DNA from: Polymyxa betae | Taxonomy: Eukaryota; Endomyxa; Phytomyxea; Plasmodiophorida; Plasmodiophoridae | DNA: 64,000 nt | Assembly (NCBI GenBank): GCA_003693705.1 | Contig: RBZT01000261.1 | Span: forward strand, 29,667-93,666 | Reading direction: 5' to 3' | In this document: in pieces, positions 37,220-49,627 of the stretch | Layout of the letters: each line of letters starts with the position of its first letter | Numbering within the stretch: position 1 is the stretch's first letter | Made by a program: the position numbers and the translations under genes | The notes under the pieces: generated by a model | Told to the model about the DNA's origin: nothing | What the model saw: the letters and a program-made list of their open reading frames with translations, nothing else | The model's database searches: none

Positions 37220-39236
37220 ATGTTGCTCTTCAGTCACATCTCTTTGCTTACATGTGTATTAATTGCTTGTGTCCATGCTGGTATTAATGATGGAAGATGT
37301 GGACCTAATTTTGAAAGCTATGGCTGTCCCCGAGACTTCTGGTAAGTCATACTGAACTCATATATCGAACACTATCGCTGATCGACCTCTCACAGCTGCT
37401 CCAAATTTCAGTATTGTGGCAATACACCAAACCATTGCAATGATCGTCTAAGTCCATTCACACGATCAGATGGACGATGTGGTCCTCATTATGATAAGGC
37501 ACCCTGCCCTATTGGTAGCTGTTGCTCCAAATCAGGTAATATCATATCACTCATTCATTCATTCTTCATCTTACGATTACTGGCAGGACAATGTGGAACT
37601 GGGATTCTGTTCTGTAATTCACCCAATAATGGTACTAATGGCCCTTCCTCTTCATTCCAGCGTCTATTATCATCAGTAACTTCAACATCCATAACTCCAC
37701 AGACATCTACCCCATATATCCGGTCAGATTCAAGATGTGGTGCTCCATTCGGTAATGCAGTCTGTCGTACTGGCCATTGCTGCTCTACATTCAGTAAGGG
37801 GAATCATCAATCGAATGGAATCTGTCATGAGTTTATTACTGATAGATTATTGTGGATCCGGTCCTGATTACTGTTCAACTGCAGCACCTGTCCCTGCATC
37901 TTCACCAGTACCATCATCAGCATCGTCATTATCATCACCAGCACCATCACCATCACAGTTACCATCATCAGCATCGTCATTATCATCACCAGCACCATCA
38001 CCATCACAGTTATCATCGTTAGCACCATCACCTTCAGCTCCCACTGCGATTCGATGTGGAGCACCATATGGTGATGCTGTATGTCCTCAAGGTCAATGCT
38101 GCTCGAAATGGAGTATGGAATATATCGACGCTGCCCTAATATATCATTTATATGTTTATGATAGATTATTGTGGATCTGGGCCTGATTATTGCCCTGCAC
38201 CAACACCCGCACCATCATCACCTCCGCAAACACAACCTCCGACAATTCGTTCTGATAATCGATGTGGTGCATTATTTGGTAATGCAGGATGTCCTCAAGG
38301 TCAATGTTGTTCACAATATAGTATGGGATTATATGAATATCATCCTAATATACTTTAATCATTAATTCTTTATAGATTACTGTGGTTCTGGACCTGATTA
38401 CTGCTTTACAAGCTCATTAACTACGCTTCTACCGAAATCACTCTATGATTCATTGGTGACTAAAGACCCGTCATGTGAAGGCCCACCGAAATACACCTAT
38501 GAAAATTTCCTTCGAGCTGCGAGTGCTTTTCCGACATTCGCTAACCAAGGATCTCTTGAAGCTCAAAAACGTGATATAGTCGGATTTCTGTCTCACGTGT
38601 TGCATGAATCGGGTGATCTCTGTTATATCAATGAAATAGCACACAGCGTAAGTATCATCCTCCAGAAAGCACAGTATGTCCACACTCTGATATTCAGCTA
38701 CTAGACACCAGCAACATATTGTGCTCCATCAGATCGATATCCATGTTATCCAGGAGCTAATTATCATGGTCGTGGACCATTCCAGCTAACATGGGTATCA
38801 ATAGATTTTCTTTTGGAGATGTTTCCTGCTCATAATGCTGACATATTCTTGTTTATCATAGAATTTCAATTACATCAAATTCGGTCAGACATTAACGCCA
38901 GATTTAGCTCTAGCTATATATCAAACACCAGATGCATTATCTAATGATGGCGAGTTACTATTTCGTACTGCCTTTTGGTATTATATGTTAGCACAACCAA
39001 CTGGCAGCATGCATGACAATATGATCGCAAATCCGCCCAATTTCGCTCAGACTATCAGAAACATCAATGGTTGGCATTGGTTTGTTCAGTTCCATCGCTC
39101 GATTGTGAATCTTGGTACAGGTCCAGTGGAATGCAACGGAGGCAATCCTGCTCAGGTCAACAGTCGTGTCAAGAGATACCAGGCGTTATGTAACCTGTTT
39201 GGAATCGATCCAGGAACAACTTCGCTTTATTGCTGA
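37220..39236 (+). CDS. Secreted GH19 chitinase with about five CBM18 chitin-binding modules (copy 1)
   Basis: The start at 37220 gives the signal peptide [23 protein letters not shown]18 (hevein-like) modules follow: '[20 protein letters not shown]', '[20 protein letters not shown]', '[18 protein letters not shown]', '[17 protein letters not shown]' and '[18 protein letters not shown]', the later ones each closed by '[10 protein letters not shown]'. Ser/Pro linkers separate them. The GH19 domain starts at '[20 protein letters not shown]' and has '[17 protein letters not shown]' (catalytic Glu region), '[11 protein letters not shown]' and '[17 protein letters not shown]'. GH19 endochitinases hydrolyse chitin by inversion. 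In fungi the family is restricted, so self-wall remodelling or attack on other chitinous walls are both possible. Introns recur at the same position within modules. Confidence 0.88.
37911..38012 (+). repeat. Perfect 51-bp tandem duplication in a CBM18 linker
   Basis: Positions 37911-37961 and 37962-38012 are identical. Each unit encodes 17 residues of Ser/Pro/Ala linker, so the duplication is in frame and merely lengthens the spacer between chitin-binding modules 3 and 4. Confidence 0.92.
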
Positions 39237-40356
39237 AGGATCGCTATTGATGAGTTATCGTACATGCAGAAATGTTGAGGTCTTGGAATATTGCTATAAA
39301 CAGACAATTCCAATTGTTACTGGATGGCGTTACGTTCAATCAATGGTTGTACTTACAGATATTGATATATGGTCAGTTTCATGCTAATGACATCAATGTG
39401 ATATGTGACAATCTCACCCAAGACTTGAGTTCGTTCTTCATTATAATCGTCGCAATCGGGACTGTTTTTGCTGTGATTACCATTCTACCTTGATTAGATT
39501 TGTCGCTCGGTTTGCATTTTCAGTTGATCATCTGTTAGATCTTTTTTTGTTTATCCGCAGATAGATCATGGTCTATAACTGCAATTTGGCGTGATAATCG
39601 TTTCGTGACCAATAAAGCTAGAACCATCTGTTCTAATCGAAATTATACATAATCTTGGTATGTTGTTCAACAAAGATATCTCTAAGAATCTCTACATCTG
39701 TATTAATCCATAGGGAGTTTGATTATGTTTATGTCACATTGATAGTCTGGGAAATATTTGTGGTTGGTTTGTCTCGTATCAATCGATCTTGGAATACTAG
39801 CAGCAATATGAGAATGGTAATATATCTGCCTTTAAGAATATGTGTGACATTGCTTCCTGCACCAAGTACCGCCTTGTTCGCATTCTTCAGGGGGCGACTT
39901 CCGGTAGATCATGTTTATGGATGTCATTACAAGAACAATGATGTGTCGTTGTTGAAAGATCGCTATCAGACACAGTAAGTTCGCTAAATGAACAGTTAAT
40001 GCTCGCCTCTATCAGTTTCCGCAACACGCCGCTTCCATCAAAATAGAAGGCAACGGCTTCTGACAATCCGTTCGAATTTGACGAATATTAGCTCCATGAT
40101 AAATGTCGTCCTTGACATACTGGCCAGCTGGCCTTCATAGGTGTTAACAGGTAGTAGATCTGAGACAGCTGGGCTTCAACAAAACAGGCTGCAAGAAGAC
40201 ACAGCACCATATCATCAGAATTAGGTGCACGAGGCTCAGAGAAAAAAACGATGCAAAGAAAGGTTCGAGGCATAAATTCAGCTCAGGACGTAAAGCTATG
40301 GGCTGGTATAAAAATCATGATCAAATGATAGAGGTATCCAAATAGAGAGTTTCTGA
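39237..40356. other. Spacer downstream of chitinase copy 1
   Basis: ORFs here are short and resemble no family. The stretch probably holds the 3' UTR and spacer that separates the two chitinase copies. No repeats or RNA gene were recognised. Confidence 0.4.
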
Positions 40357-41334
40357 TCATAGATAGTACAAATCAGCCGCCAATCGATATTTAATCCATT
40401 CCCCGAATTCGCCCCTGTCGATCTCTGTATTGTTGGAAGCTATTGATAGTGATTTCATTGGCTGCGAAGTCGTCTGCTCGCTTCGACCCGTCGGACTACA
40501 GACAATTTGCTGCTCGTGGAATAAGTGGTGACCAATTTTATGGGCGGCGGTAAACACGACAGCTTCATTTGGATCTCGCTTTGCAATGGGTTTCAATACT
40601 CAGATTACATCAGCAGGAATCATGATATCATCAGATCATTGTCTGTCGCTCATTGCATAAGGGTCACTATTGCTAACATGTTGACCGCCGATTATACGAA
40701 TCAGCGACAGACAATCTTGAAGAATTGCTCGAGCTCAGTCGATATTCTCCTTAATTGGTTCATTTGCAAATGCAGCAGGATTATGATAGCACTCAATTTG
40801 TCTACAATACCTGACATAAACTGTTACAGGTATAACGTTGTACCTGTGAAATGAAGGTATCTTTCTTTAGAACGAAACAGAAGGCCCGAGCTTTCCAAAA
40901 GTGTTTTATTACTAATGCATACAAATTCTTCAAACAGCTAAAGTGCCTTATCCAAAGTCGCAATTTAGCCTTTGCAGGGTTTTCAATGTACAGAAATTGG
41001 GCTAATCGATTAATGCAACGAAGAAAGCTATCAGAATACAGGTACACAGTTTATCAAGTACAAACGTTGATACCTACATAAATACTTCAATGATTGGGTA
41101 AAGCAATAAGTATGGAATTGAGTGCACAGAACGTCTAGCGATACATTCAAGTCTATGGATCGCTATTTTAGCAATGAAATCTGCAAGATTTGCTCCTATC
41201 AAACGACGCCCGATTGGCCAGCTGAACCTGGTTAAGTGAGATTCAATATCCAGCGATATATCATTGGTTACAGACTTCATTTGGCGTTTTCTCTCACCCG
41301 TTGAGTGAAGAAAGTTCAAACTCTGAATTGACAA
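40357..41334 (-). CDS. Hypothetical gene between the chitinase copies
   Basis: Minus-strand frames could chain: 'STGERKRQMKSVTNDISLD' (from 41334), then 'INRLAQFLYIENPAKAKLRL' with 'KNLYALVIKHFWKARAF' (near 40900), then a last frame with 'AVVFTAAHKIGHHLFHEQQ' ending at 40357. Composition is protein-like, but splice joins are unproven and I recognise no family. The plus-strand ORF at 40851-41081 covers part of the same DNA and is also possible. Confidence 0.25.
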
Positions 41335-41624
41335 CTATGCTTTTGGACATTAATACGAGAGATATGTCTGTGCAAACTAAGAGAATATGTCGCTTATAAT
41401 CGGCTACAGTGTAACCATGTTAATATTCAGAATTCGTTTTCAACTGGTACTAGAGAGATCTTTATTCGGCAGAATATCTTGTCAAGCTGCAGTCGAATGG
41501 AAATGCATGTCTAGAAACCGTAAAATCAATGAAATATCTGATGGTTGGCTCGGCTCCGAAATTTAATATCTTTGGCTTGTTTATGACGATCTCATACAGC
41601 ATTAACTTTTTAAAGAATTTCAAT

Positions 41625-43252
41625 ATGATGTATCATATGCAGACAATCCCAATTATCTTCTGCATATTGGCCATCGAGATCAACGCAAACAAGAACGATG
41701 GCCGATGTGGACCTAATTTCGGCAGCAATGGATGTCCAAAGAACTTTTGGTGAGAACATTATCTCAACATCATCATCAAATTGTTAAAAATTGTTTCAGC
41801 TGCTCGAGTTTTGCTTATTGTGGTAATACACCAAATCATTGCCGGGATCACACGACACCATTTATCCGATCTGATGGATACTGTGGGAAACATTATGATG
41901 ATGGAATTTGTCCAATCGGCAGTTGTTGCTCTAAGAAAGGTACTAGTAGATGTATCAGTATTGAGCCATTCCTAAACCAATCCCGTAACAGGAATCTGTG
42001 AGACATGTGTGTCTGTATCATCTATCAGTACCAGTAATAGATTGACACTCTCGCCTGCATATTCATTCCAGCGTCTCATAACCACGTTATCAACGACACC
42101 AGCTTCATTGCCGACACCAGCACCGACACCAGCTTCAACGCCATCTCCAACTCCGGCTCCTACGCCAACGCCTGCTCCGACTCCATCTCCAACACCATCT
42201 CCATCTCCAGCATTACAGTCAAGCCCAGCTCCAACATCATATATCCGTTCGGATGGACGTTGTGGTTCTATATTCGGTAATGCAGTGTGTGTTCCAGGTG
42301 AATGCTGCTCAGAATGGAGTATGTTGATTAAACGATATTAAGACATATATCATTACTAATATCTGCTTATAGATTATTGTGGATCGGGAGATGGATTTTG
42401 CACAACCTCATCTTCAGCATTATCCACATTGCTCACTAAAGCCATGTTCAACTCGTTGTTGAGCATCGATCCCAGCTGTGAAGGTCCACCTAAATACACA
42501 TACGATAATTTGTTGCAGGCGGCAGCTGCCTATCCAACATTCGCTAATCAAGGCTCGTTGGACAATAGAAAGCGTGATATAGCCGGATTTCTGGCTCATG
42601 TATTACATGAATCTGGCTCCTTATGCTATATCAATGAACTCGCACCGAGTGTAAGCTATATCCCAATTGAGGGCCAGTATGTCCACCCTCTGATATTCAG
42701 CTACTAGACACCGGCGACATATTGTGCTCCATCAGATCAATACCCGTGTTATCCAGGAGCAGATTATCATGGTCGCGGACCATTCCAGCTAACATGGGTA
42801 TCAAATTACTGATTTTATCAACTTGTTTTTCGAATATTTTGCCTGATGTGGATATTGATGTCGTGATGGTGTAGAATTACAATTATATCGAGTTTGGTAA
42901 GATATTAACACCAGAACAAGCCATAGCTATCTATCGCACACCAGATACATTGGGCAATGATGGTCAACTTCTATTTCGTGCTGCATTCTGGTTCTACATG
43001 ACATCTAAAGCTAAGGGAAATATGCATGATTTAATGATTGCAGCTTCCCCAAATTTCGGTGCAACCATTAATATCATCAATGGTATTAAATCTAGGAATG
43101 ATTGTCTAGTTCGAGTTTGTTACAACGGGTTTCATTCAGGTGGATTAGAATGCAATGGCAAGAATCCGGCCCAGGTTAATAGCCGTGTTCAACGATATTT
43201 GAAGTTATGTAATATGCTGGGTGTCAGTACTGGTGACTTACTTTACTGTTGA
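41625..43252 (+). CDS. Secreted GH19 chitinase with three CBM18 modules (copy 2)
   Basis: Start chosen at 41625 ([20 protein letters not shown]) because it gives a compact signal peptide; an upstream in-frame Met at 41529 is less likely. Modules: '[18 protein letters not shown]', '[19 protein letters not shown]' and '[19 protein letters not shown]', closed by '[10 protein letters not shown]'. A Thr/Pro linker of the (TPAP)n type precedes the third. The GH19 domain repeats the copy-1 landmarks: '[20 protein letters not shown]', '[17 protein letters not shown]', '[11 protein letters not shown]' and '[17 protein letters not shown]'. It is a tandem paralogue of copy 1 about 4.4 kb upstream with two fewer modules. 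Introns sit at equivalent sites in both genes. Confidence 0.88.
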
Positions 43253-43620
43253 GGCAAGATCAGCAAAGTGCTGTTGAACGCAATTCCTTTCTCTTCGACA
43301 ATTTTGTTATTCTGTTATAAACAGATTAGATTTGTTAGCAAGTCAGCTGTAGTTCAACAATACCTAGTTCGACTGTAGTGGACTGCATGAAAAAACTGCC
43401 CAGATTTCTTCGCACTTGATACAGTACAATCGAAAATTTGAATTTTCAACTTGAGGGTGTTGGTCCCCTGTTACGCAATTTTGTAATAATGTGAAACACA
43501 ATTAGTCCGCACTGTGCCTACTGGTACCTATTTATTGCTTATTATTATAAATATAATACGTACTCGTAGTTCTTAAGTTGCAAACAAGCAAGGGACATCT
43601 GCCAAATACATTAATATCAA
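43253..43620. promoter_or_regulatory. Intergenic, AT-rich upstream region of the NAA80-ACTMAP gene
   Basis: This 368-base gap is AT-rich with no coding frame. It probably holds the chitinase 3' end and the promoter of the next gene; no specific element was identified. Confidence 0.4.
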
Positions 43621-44967
43621 ATGGATGATGGTCATATCGAGATCGTATCAATTCGTGATGCAGATCACGATTTGCAATTACGTCTGATTGATGGCGCCGC
43701 CAACTTCCTCAGCCGTGTCTGGCCACAGATTTCTTATCAAGTTCGTTCACTGCAAATCAAGCAGGTGGTCGCCTCCAGCGCCGGATTCGTCTTGATATCA
43801 CATCACTGTCATAATGTTATTGGGGTCGCCAAACTCCAACCTCTACATCGCTCATTTCGTGATCCTGTCGCGTATCTCACCTGTTTTCTAATTCACGACG
43901 ATTACAAAGGGCAAGGGTTAGGACGTCGAATGTATTCTGAGGTCGAACAACATGCTCTGGCACTGAATTATGTTCGAATATTTCTCGAAGCTGACCAAGC
44001 CTTACAATTTTGGTCACGACTCGGTTTTTCATCATGTCCGAAACCTCGAGAATTAATTAAATCATCACGATTAAGTGCAGTCTCACAGCAGACCCTGGAA
44101 AGGCTATTCGGACAGAAAGCGTCGGAACTACTACTGACCCCACGAGGTTGGATGACGAAAGCCATTGTCGAAGATCGCGGATTTGTTAACAACGACAGCG
44201 ATTGGTGGCAGGCTGAAATCGAACGGTTAACACCTCGTGGTCCTTCGACAAAAGTTGGGATTGCGTTCAAGATGGCTTCCACCCAGCAGGTTGGACCAAG
44301 TTGTGGTCTGGCAGCTCTCAGAATGGCAGCTCAGCCAATGCAACAACCCATCTGCTTCAAAATTGATAATGATGTGTACCGGGCCATCCCAAGTGACGAT
44401 GTTGTCAAAGTGCTAAATAGATACATGGACAATGACAATCTAGATGATTTCCTGATTGAATTGCCAGAGAGCAAGATAGGTCATAATCATCAATCAACTT
44501 CATTGTTATCAACAGCCATATATATGGGTTATACATATCGAGGTGAGATGTTCAATGCAATTCATTTAGCACATCTAGGACGGGTATACTACCCCCAACA
44601 TACCATTACCTGCATTAAGAAGTCCCTCCAAATCTCCGATATTCTTGCATGTATCATCCAGGGCAAGCGCATCCTCATCGCCTACGATCGATCTGCAGCC
44701 AATCACGAACCCGCCTTCAACCGCGCCAATTCTGCCCATTGGCTAGTCGTCGTTGGCGCCATCATCACCGATCTCGGCACGGTTGACGTCGTGGGCCAGC
44801 ACGGCATGAGCCAGCGGCCGCTGATCGTGCCGGCCCAGAATCTGCTGCGATCGAACGCTCAACTGACGGGACCGCTAACCGATCCGACATCGTATAAGCT
44901 GGACCAGGATGGTATTCAACTATGCGATTATATGGTGACTATATACGAGAATTACAATGTTGATTAA
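43621..44967 (+). CDS. NAA80-ACTMAP fusion: actin N-terminal acetyltransferase joined to actin maturation protease
   Basis: One uninterrupted ORF of 448 codons. Residues about 5-145 are a GNAT domain: '[15 protein letters not shown]', '[11 protein letters not shown]', '[20 protein letters not shown]' (acetyl-CoA loop KGQGLG), then '[19 protein letters not shown]'. Arrangement and the 'L.....WP' start match NAA80/NAT6. Residues about 215-440 match ACTMAP (C19orf54): '[15 protein letters not shown]' with the nucleophilic Cys, '[19 protein letters not shown]', '[20 protein letters not shown]', '[11 protein letters not shown]' with the catalytic His, and '[11 protein letters not shown]'. In animals ACTMAP removes the acetyl-Met (and Cys) of actin and NAA80 then acetylates the exposed acidic residue, so the fusion would hold two consecutive actin-processing activities. 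Each half has its key motifs. Confidence 0.88.
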   Translation: MDDGHIEIVSIRDADHDLQLRLIDGAANFLSRVWPQISYQVRSLQIKQVVASSAGFVLISHHCHNVIGVAKLQPLHRSFRDPVAYLTCFLIHDDYKGQGLGRRMYSEVEQHALALNYVRIFLEADQALQFWSRLGFSSCPKPRELIKSSRLSAVSQQTLERLFGQKASELLLTPRGWMTKAIVEDRGFVNNDSDWWQAEIERLTPRGPSTKVGIAFKMASTQQVGPSCGLAALRMAAQPMQQPICFKIDNDVYRAIPSDDVVKVLNRYMDNDNLDDFLIELPESKIGHNHQSTSLLSTAIYMGYTYRGEMFNAIHLAHLGRVYYPQHTITCIKKSLQISDILACIIQGKRILIAYDRSAANHEPAFNRANSAHWLVVVGAIITDLGTVDVVGQHGMSQRPLIVPAQNLLRSNAQLTGPLTDPTSYKLDQDGIQLCDYMVTIYENYNVD

Positions 44968-45079
44968 GTGGACCGTATCAAATGTAAAGGTCCGGAGAGG
45001 GCCAAACCCACCACCAACCTTCATCGTCTCACACCATCCCCGTACTGGCCCGGTCCAGGAAAATACTTGTGAGTGTGTC

Positions 45080-46583
<1,504 letters not shown>

Positions 46584-46610
46584 TGCTGAGAGCCAGTACG
46601 TCCCATATTA

Positions 46611-47804
46611 CTAACACAATGTATAACATTTTTCGATATGAATGTCGGGTGTAACCGACGATCGAACAAGATTGATATCAAATGTGATATCGAGTAGACG
46701 ATGTGATTCCGAATTTGGTCCAATACGGACGACGCCCCGAACGTGATCGCTTTGATCAACCCGCCATCCTTGACTGTCAAGGAAGAACACCGTCTGCTTC
46801 CAATGTGTCTCGGGATCGTCAGGCGATGTTCCCAGTCGTACCGATCCGTTGGGAAACTCGACATCAAACCACAGGCAGAGACCGTGAAATATATCACGAG
46901 TGGTTATCTGCAGATCAAATGTCGTTTGAATTTGTTGAATATGATGACGATTAGCTGGCTGTGTTGTTAGATCTATAGTACGGAGACAGAATGATTGACC
47001 AATAATATCCTCCTGATTCAGAGACATGATCTGTGCATCATCCAGGCGTTCTGCTATAAGTCTATATAGTGCTGATAGATCTACACCATACATTGGAAGT
47101 TGCCATGGTGTCAACGTCTCCTCAATGAAGGTAGTGCCCGAGAACGGAGCTACGTGAAGTCGAGCTTTACATGGAAAGATGAGTCCACCTGGGCGAAGAA
47201 AGCGATCTCGGGCGATCAGAACGGATTCCAGCATTGATTCGAATAGTAATGCATAACCTAAATAGGGATTAAAATCAAGACTCGAATCCATAATTAAATG
47301 TATTACCCATCCATTCAGATATGATGATATCTACTGTATCAACACCAGGCAATGACTTTACATCTTCTACACGCTCGTTGATCAAGGTCACACGATCTCT
47401 GACTTTGTTATCTCTTAGGACCTGCTCATTGTCAACCGATGATTGTGTTTAACGATCTCCTATTGATACGGACCTGATCAGCGACCTGAAGCAGTCCATC
47501 TGCAGCATCAATGGCGAACACATGAGCAGCTCCAGCTTTAAGTGCAAATAATGTAAGAACACAGCTCAGACCACATCCTACATCTAGTACAATCTTGGCC
47601 TGGAATCTATCATGACAATGCTGAATGGCGTTCTGATAGGCGATAGTTCGTGATTCATCTAGGAGCATCTCCTACACCATTTCAATAGATGTCAGGATCT
47701 GTACCCAGAAGACCTACCTCATGGATGTCCACTGATGAATATAGAGCGAAATAATCACCATCGTCTTTGAAGGCGCCAGACGATCGCTGCCTTTTCCGTG
47801 ACAT
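46611..47804 (-). CDS. Type I protein arginine N-methyltransferase
   Basis: The start at 47804 (MSRKRQRSSGAFKDDGDYFA) leads to 'YSSVDIHE', which splices to 'MLLDESRTIAYQNAIQ' and 'KIVLDVGCGLSCVLTLFALK' (SAM motif I, LDVGCG) with 'AAHVFAIDAA'. A middle exon has the double-E loop start 'VDTVDIIISEWMGN'. The last exon (46611-47291) carries 'LIARDRFLRPGGLIFPC', the C-terminal beta barrel, and 'FHGLCLWFDVEFPNG' matching the 'xGFxxWFdv.F' motif. 'IHEMLLDE..R..Y..AI' resembles PRMT1/6/8; a PRMT6-like assignment is possible but not certain. The THW loop occurs as 'DPETHWKQTVFFL'. Expected role: asymmetric dimethylation of arginine in histones or RNA-binding proteins. Confidence 0.88.
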
Positions 47805-48493
47805 TTACTGGAAGTTTTTAACAGAGTTCCATCTGATCAATTGCGTGGAACTTTCGCAGAACAGGATCAAGTTATTATAACAATAATCATCAAAGTTCTA
47901 CAACGGGAGAAGAGCAACGATTAATACAGTCGCTGTAAGTTTAAGCGGAATTAACGGATGGATGGAAGTCGGAACGCCAGAAATGGAATTGTGCTGGAGG
48001 TGACCACGCCGACCGCTGATTAAATTCAAGCGATTCGACGATTCCATTCCATAATATTTAAGGTGAAGTCGCGAAAAGTCCCCATTAAGATTGAGAAGTG
48101 TCGACTTTTTATTAGATAGAGAGAATATATCATGAATGTCTGACCAAATGGAGGCCATGCAGATATAGATCGTTCAACGCCTAACAAGGCCTGACCGAAT
48201 CTGGCATGGTACTATGAGATCAAGTATTAGTATTGGACATCGCCTGTCAAACGCAAGCACCAGACGAAACGAAAACCGTTTCAAATCAGCACCAGACAAA
48301 ATGGCAACTTGAATACGTTATCATAGAACGCGACGTCCAAAACCCGATCACACATAGAGGAGAGCGATCCGGATTTGAATGCGGTCGTACCCGAACTTCG
48401 GATTCCGAACAGCGCAGATTCAGATCAACGAGATCATGACGCAAGTAGCGACATTCAATATATGGAACATGCGCTAATGTATTTTCTGCAAAA
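47805..48493. other. Intergenic stretch with weak ORFs on both strands
   Basis: A minus-strand 86-codon ORF (47898-48158) and plus-strand ORFs around 48233-48557 show no family resemblance. I see no supported gene; the segment includes the upstream region of the PRMT gene and the downstream region of the amphipathic-repeat gene. Confidence 0.4.
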
Positions 48494-49396
48494 TTACTGG
48501 AAATCAGATTCATTGGTACCAGCAGGTTCGAGGTCGTCTAGATCGTTCTGGACCTGATCCGCAACACCACTGACAGCGTCCTCCATCTGGTCTGTGACGC
48601 CTTTCACGGCGCTCTCCACTTGCTCGGATAAACCACCGACGACGTCCTCCATTTGGCTGCTTACAGAGTCGGTAACTTCCTGGACGCGAGCTGAGACTTC
48701 TTCTTGGACACTGGCGATCTGATCCTGTACGGCGTCCTTGGCGGCTTGAACTTGGTTCTCGACCGCATCCTGAACGGCACTTTGAATGCTTTCGAGCGGC
48801 TCTTTAACAACCTCTAGCAGACGTTCATGGGCAGATTCCACATACTCATCAACATCCAGATATGTTCTCGCTTTTTCACCGATGCTTGTCACAACCGATG
48901 ATAGAACCAGATTTGCTGCGAATGTGGCAGCGTGACCAATTCGACCTAGAATCGTTATGCTATCATCATCGACGTCCCCATCGTCGGTATCCATGCCCAT
49001 TTCCTTCCGGGTTTGGCTGGCTTTATCGGAAATCAAGTTACTGGCACGGTTGCTGATCGCACCAAACGAGAATCCATCGGCGAATAGATCGGTCTTGGTA
49101 TAGAGATAGACACCAGCCCCAACAGTAATTGCAGTAACCCCAATGCCTGCAATCCATAAGGTTGTTCGCGACATTGGCGGAACGGGCTTGCATTCCTCCC
49201 CGCCGTCTCCATCGGTTTCGATGTCTTCACACTGCTGGGCGATTAAGGGTTCAGATTCTGGCGTCAGATCGCCGGAAACTTGACCGGCTTCTTCGATGAT
49301 ATCGTTGAGGGTGGCGACTGTCTGCACTAATTGCTGGGTGGCATCAGTTAGCAACTGCTTGACTTCTTCGAGGGGAACGCCGGCTTCGGTTGTCAT
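48494..49396 (-). CDS. Single-pass membrane protein with amphipathic 11-mer-like helical repeats
   Basis: Single exon, 300 codons. N-terminal helical acidic segment (about 1-75), one hydrophobic segment 'LWIAGIGVTAITVGAGVYLY' at about 81-100, an Asp-rich loop, then a long helix from about residue 185 of repeated units such as 'VQDAVENQVQAAKDAVQDQ', 'ASVQEEVSARVQEVTDSV' and 'SQMEDVVGGLSEQVESAV'. The unit length near 11 residues and the alternating hydrophobic/acidic pattern resemble perilipin, apolipoprotein or LEA-like amphipathic helices. Lipid-surface association or membrane tethering is inferred; no specific family is claimed. The ORF is preceded by a normal Met and is well supported by codon pattern. 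Confidence 0.7.
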   Translation of the reverse strand: MTTEAGVPLEEVKQLLTDATQQLVQTVATLNDIIEEAGQVSGDLTPESEPLIAQQCEDIETDGDGGEECKPVPPMSRTTLWIAGIGVTAITVGAGVYLYTKTDLFADGFSFGAISNRASNLISDKASQTRKEMGMDTDDGDVDDDSITILGRIGHAATFAANLVLSSVVTSIGEKARTYLDVDEYVESAHERLLEVVKEPLESIQSAVQDAVENQVQAAKDAVQDQIASVQEEVSARVQEVTDSVSSQMEDVVGGLSEQVESAVKGVTDQMEDAVSGVADQVQNDLDDLEPAGTNESDFQ

Positions 49397-49627
49397 CGTA
49401 TTAGATAAGAAGCTATTCTAAAACTGAATTCATTCAGGCCTTGAAGGTCTTGGATTTCGTGTTTTAGACTGATCTGGACGAACGATTTCTCGGAAGCTAA
49501 ACGGAATCAAGGCGTCATTGTCTTTTTGGTTCTGGCACTATTGACCATAAATCAGGTAAATTTATGCATGAATAAAGAATCGATAAATTGTTTGATAAAT
49601 TATAGCTTGCCACAGAATGCGACAGGT

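Noticed and set aside
37900-38030. Short CAT/CAC repeats considered as a CRISPR-like or satellite array
   Set aside because: Only two units with no spacers, in frame within a coding linker.
37825-38067. Minus-strand Met/Val-rich ORF over the chitinase linker
   Set aside because: A shadow of the Ser/Pro linker repeat; no independent signal.
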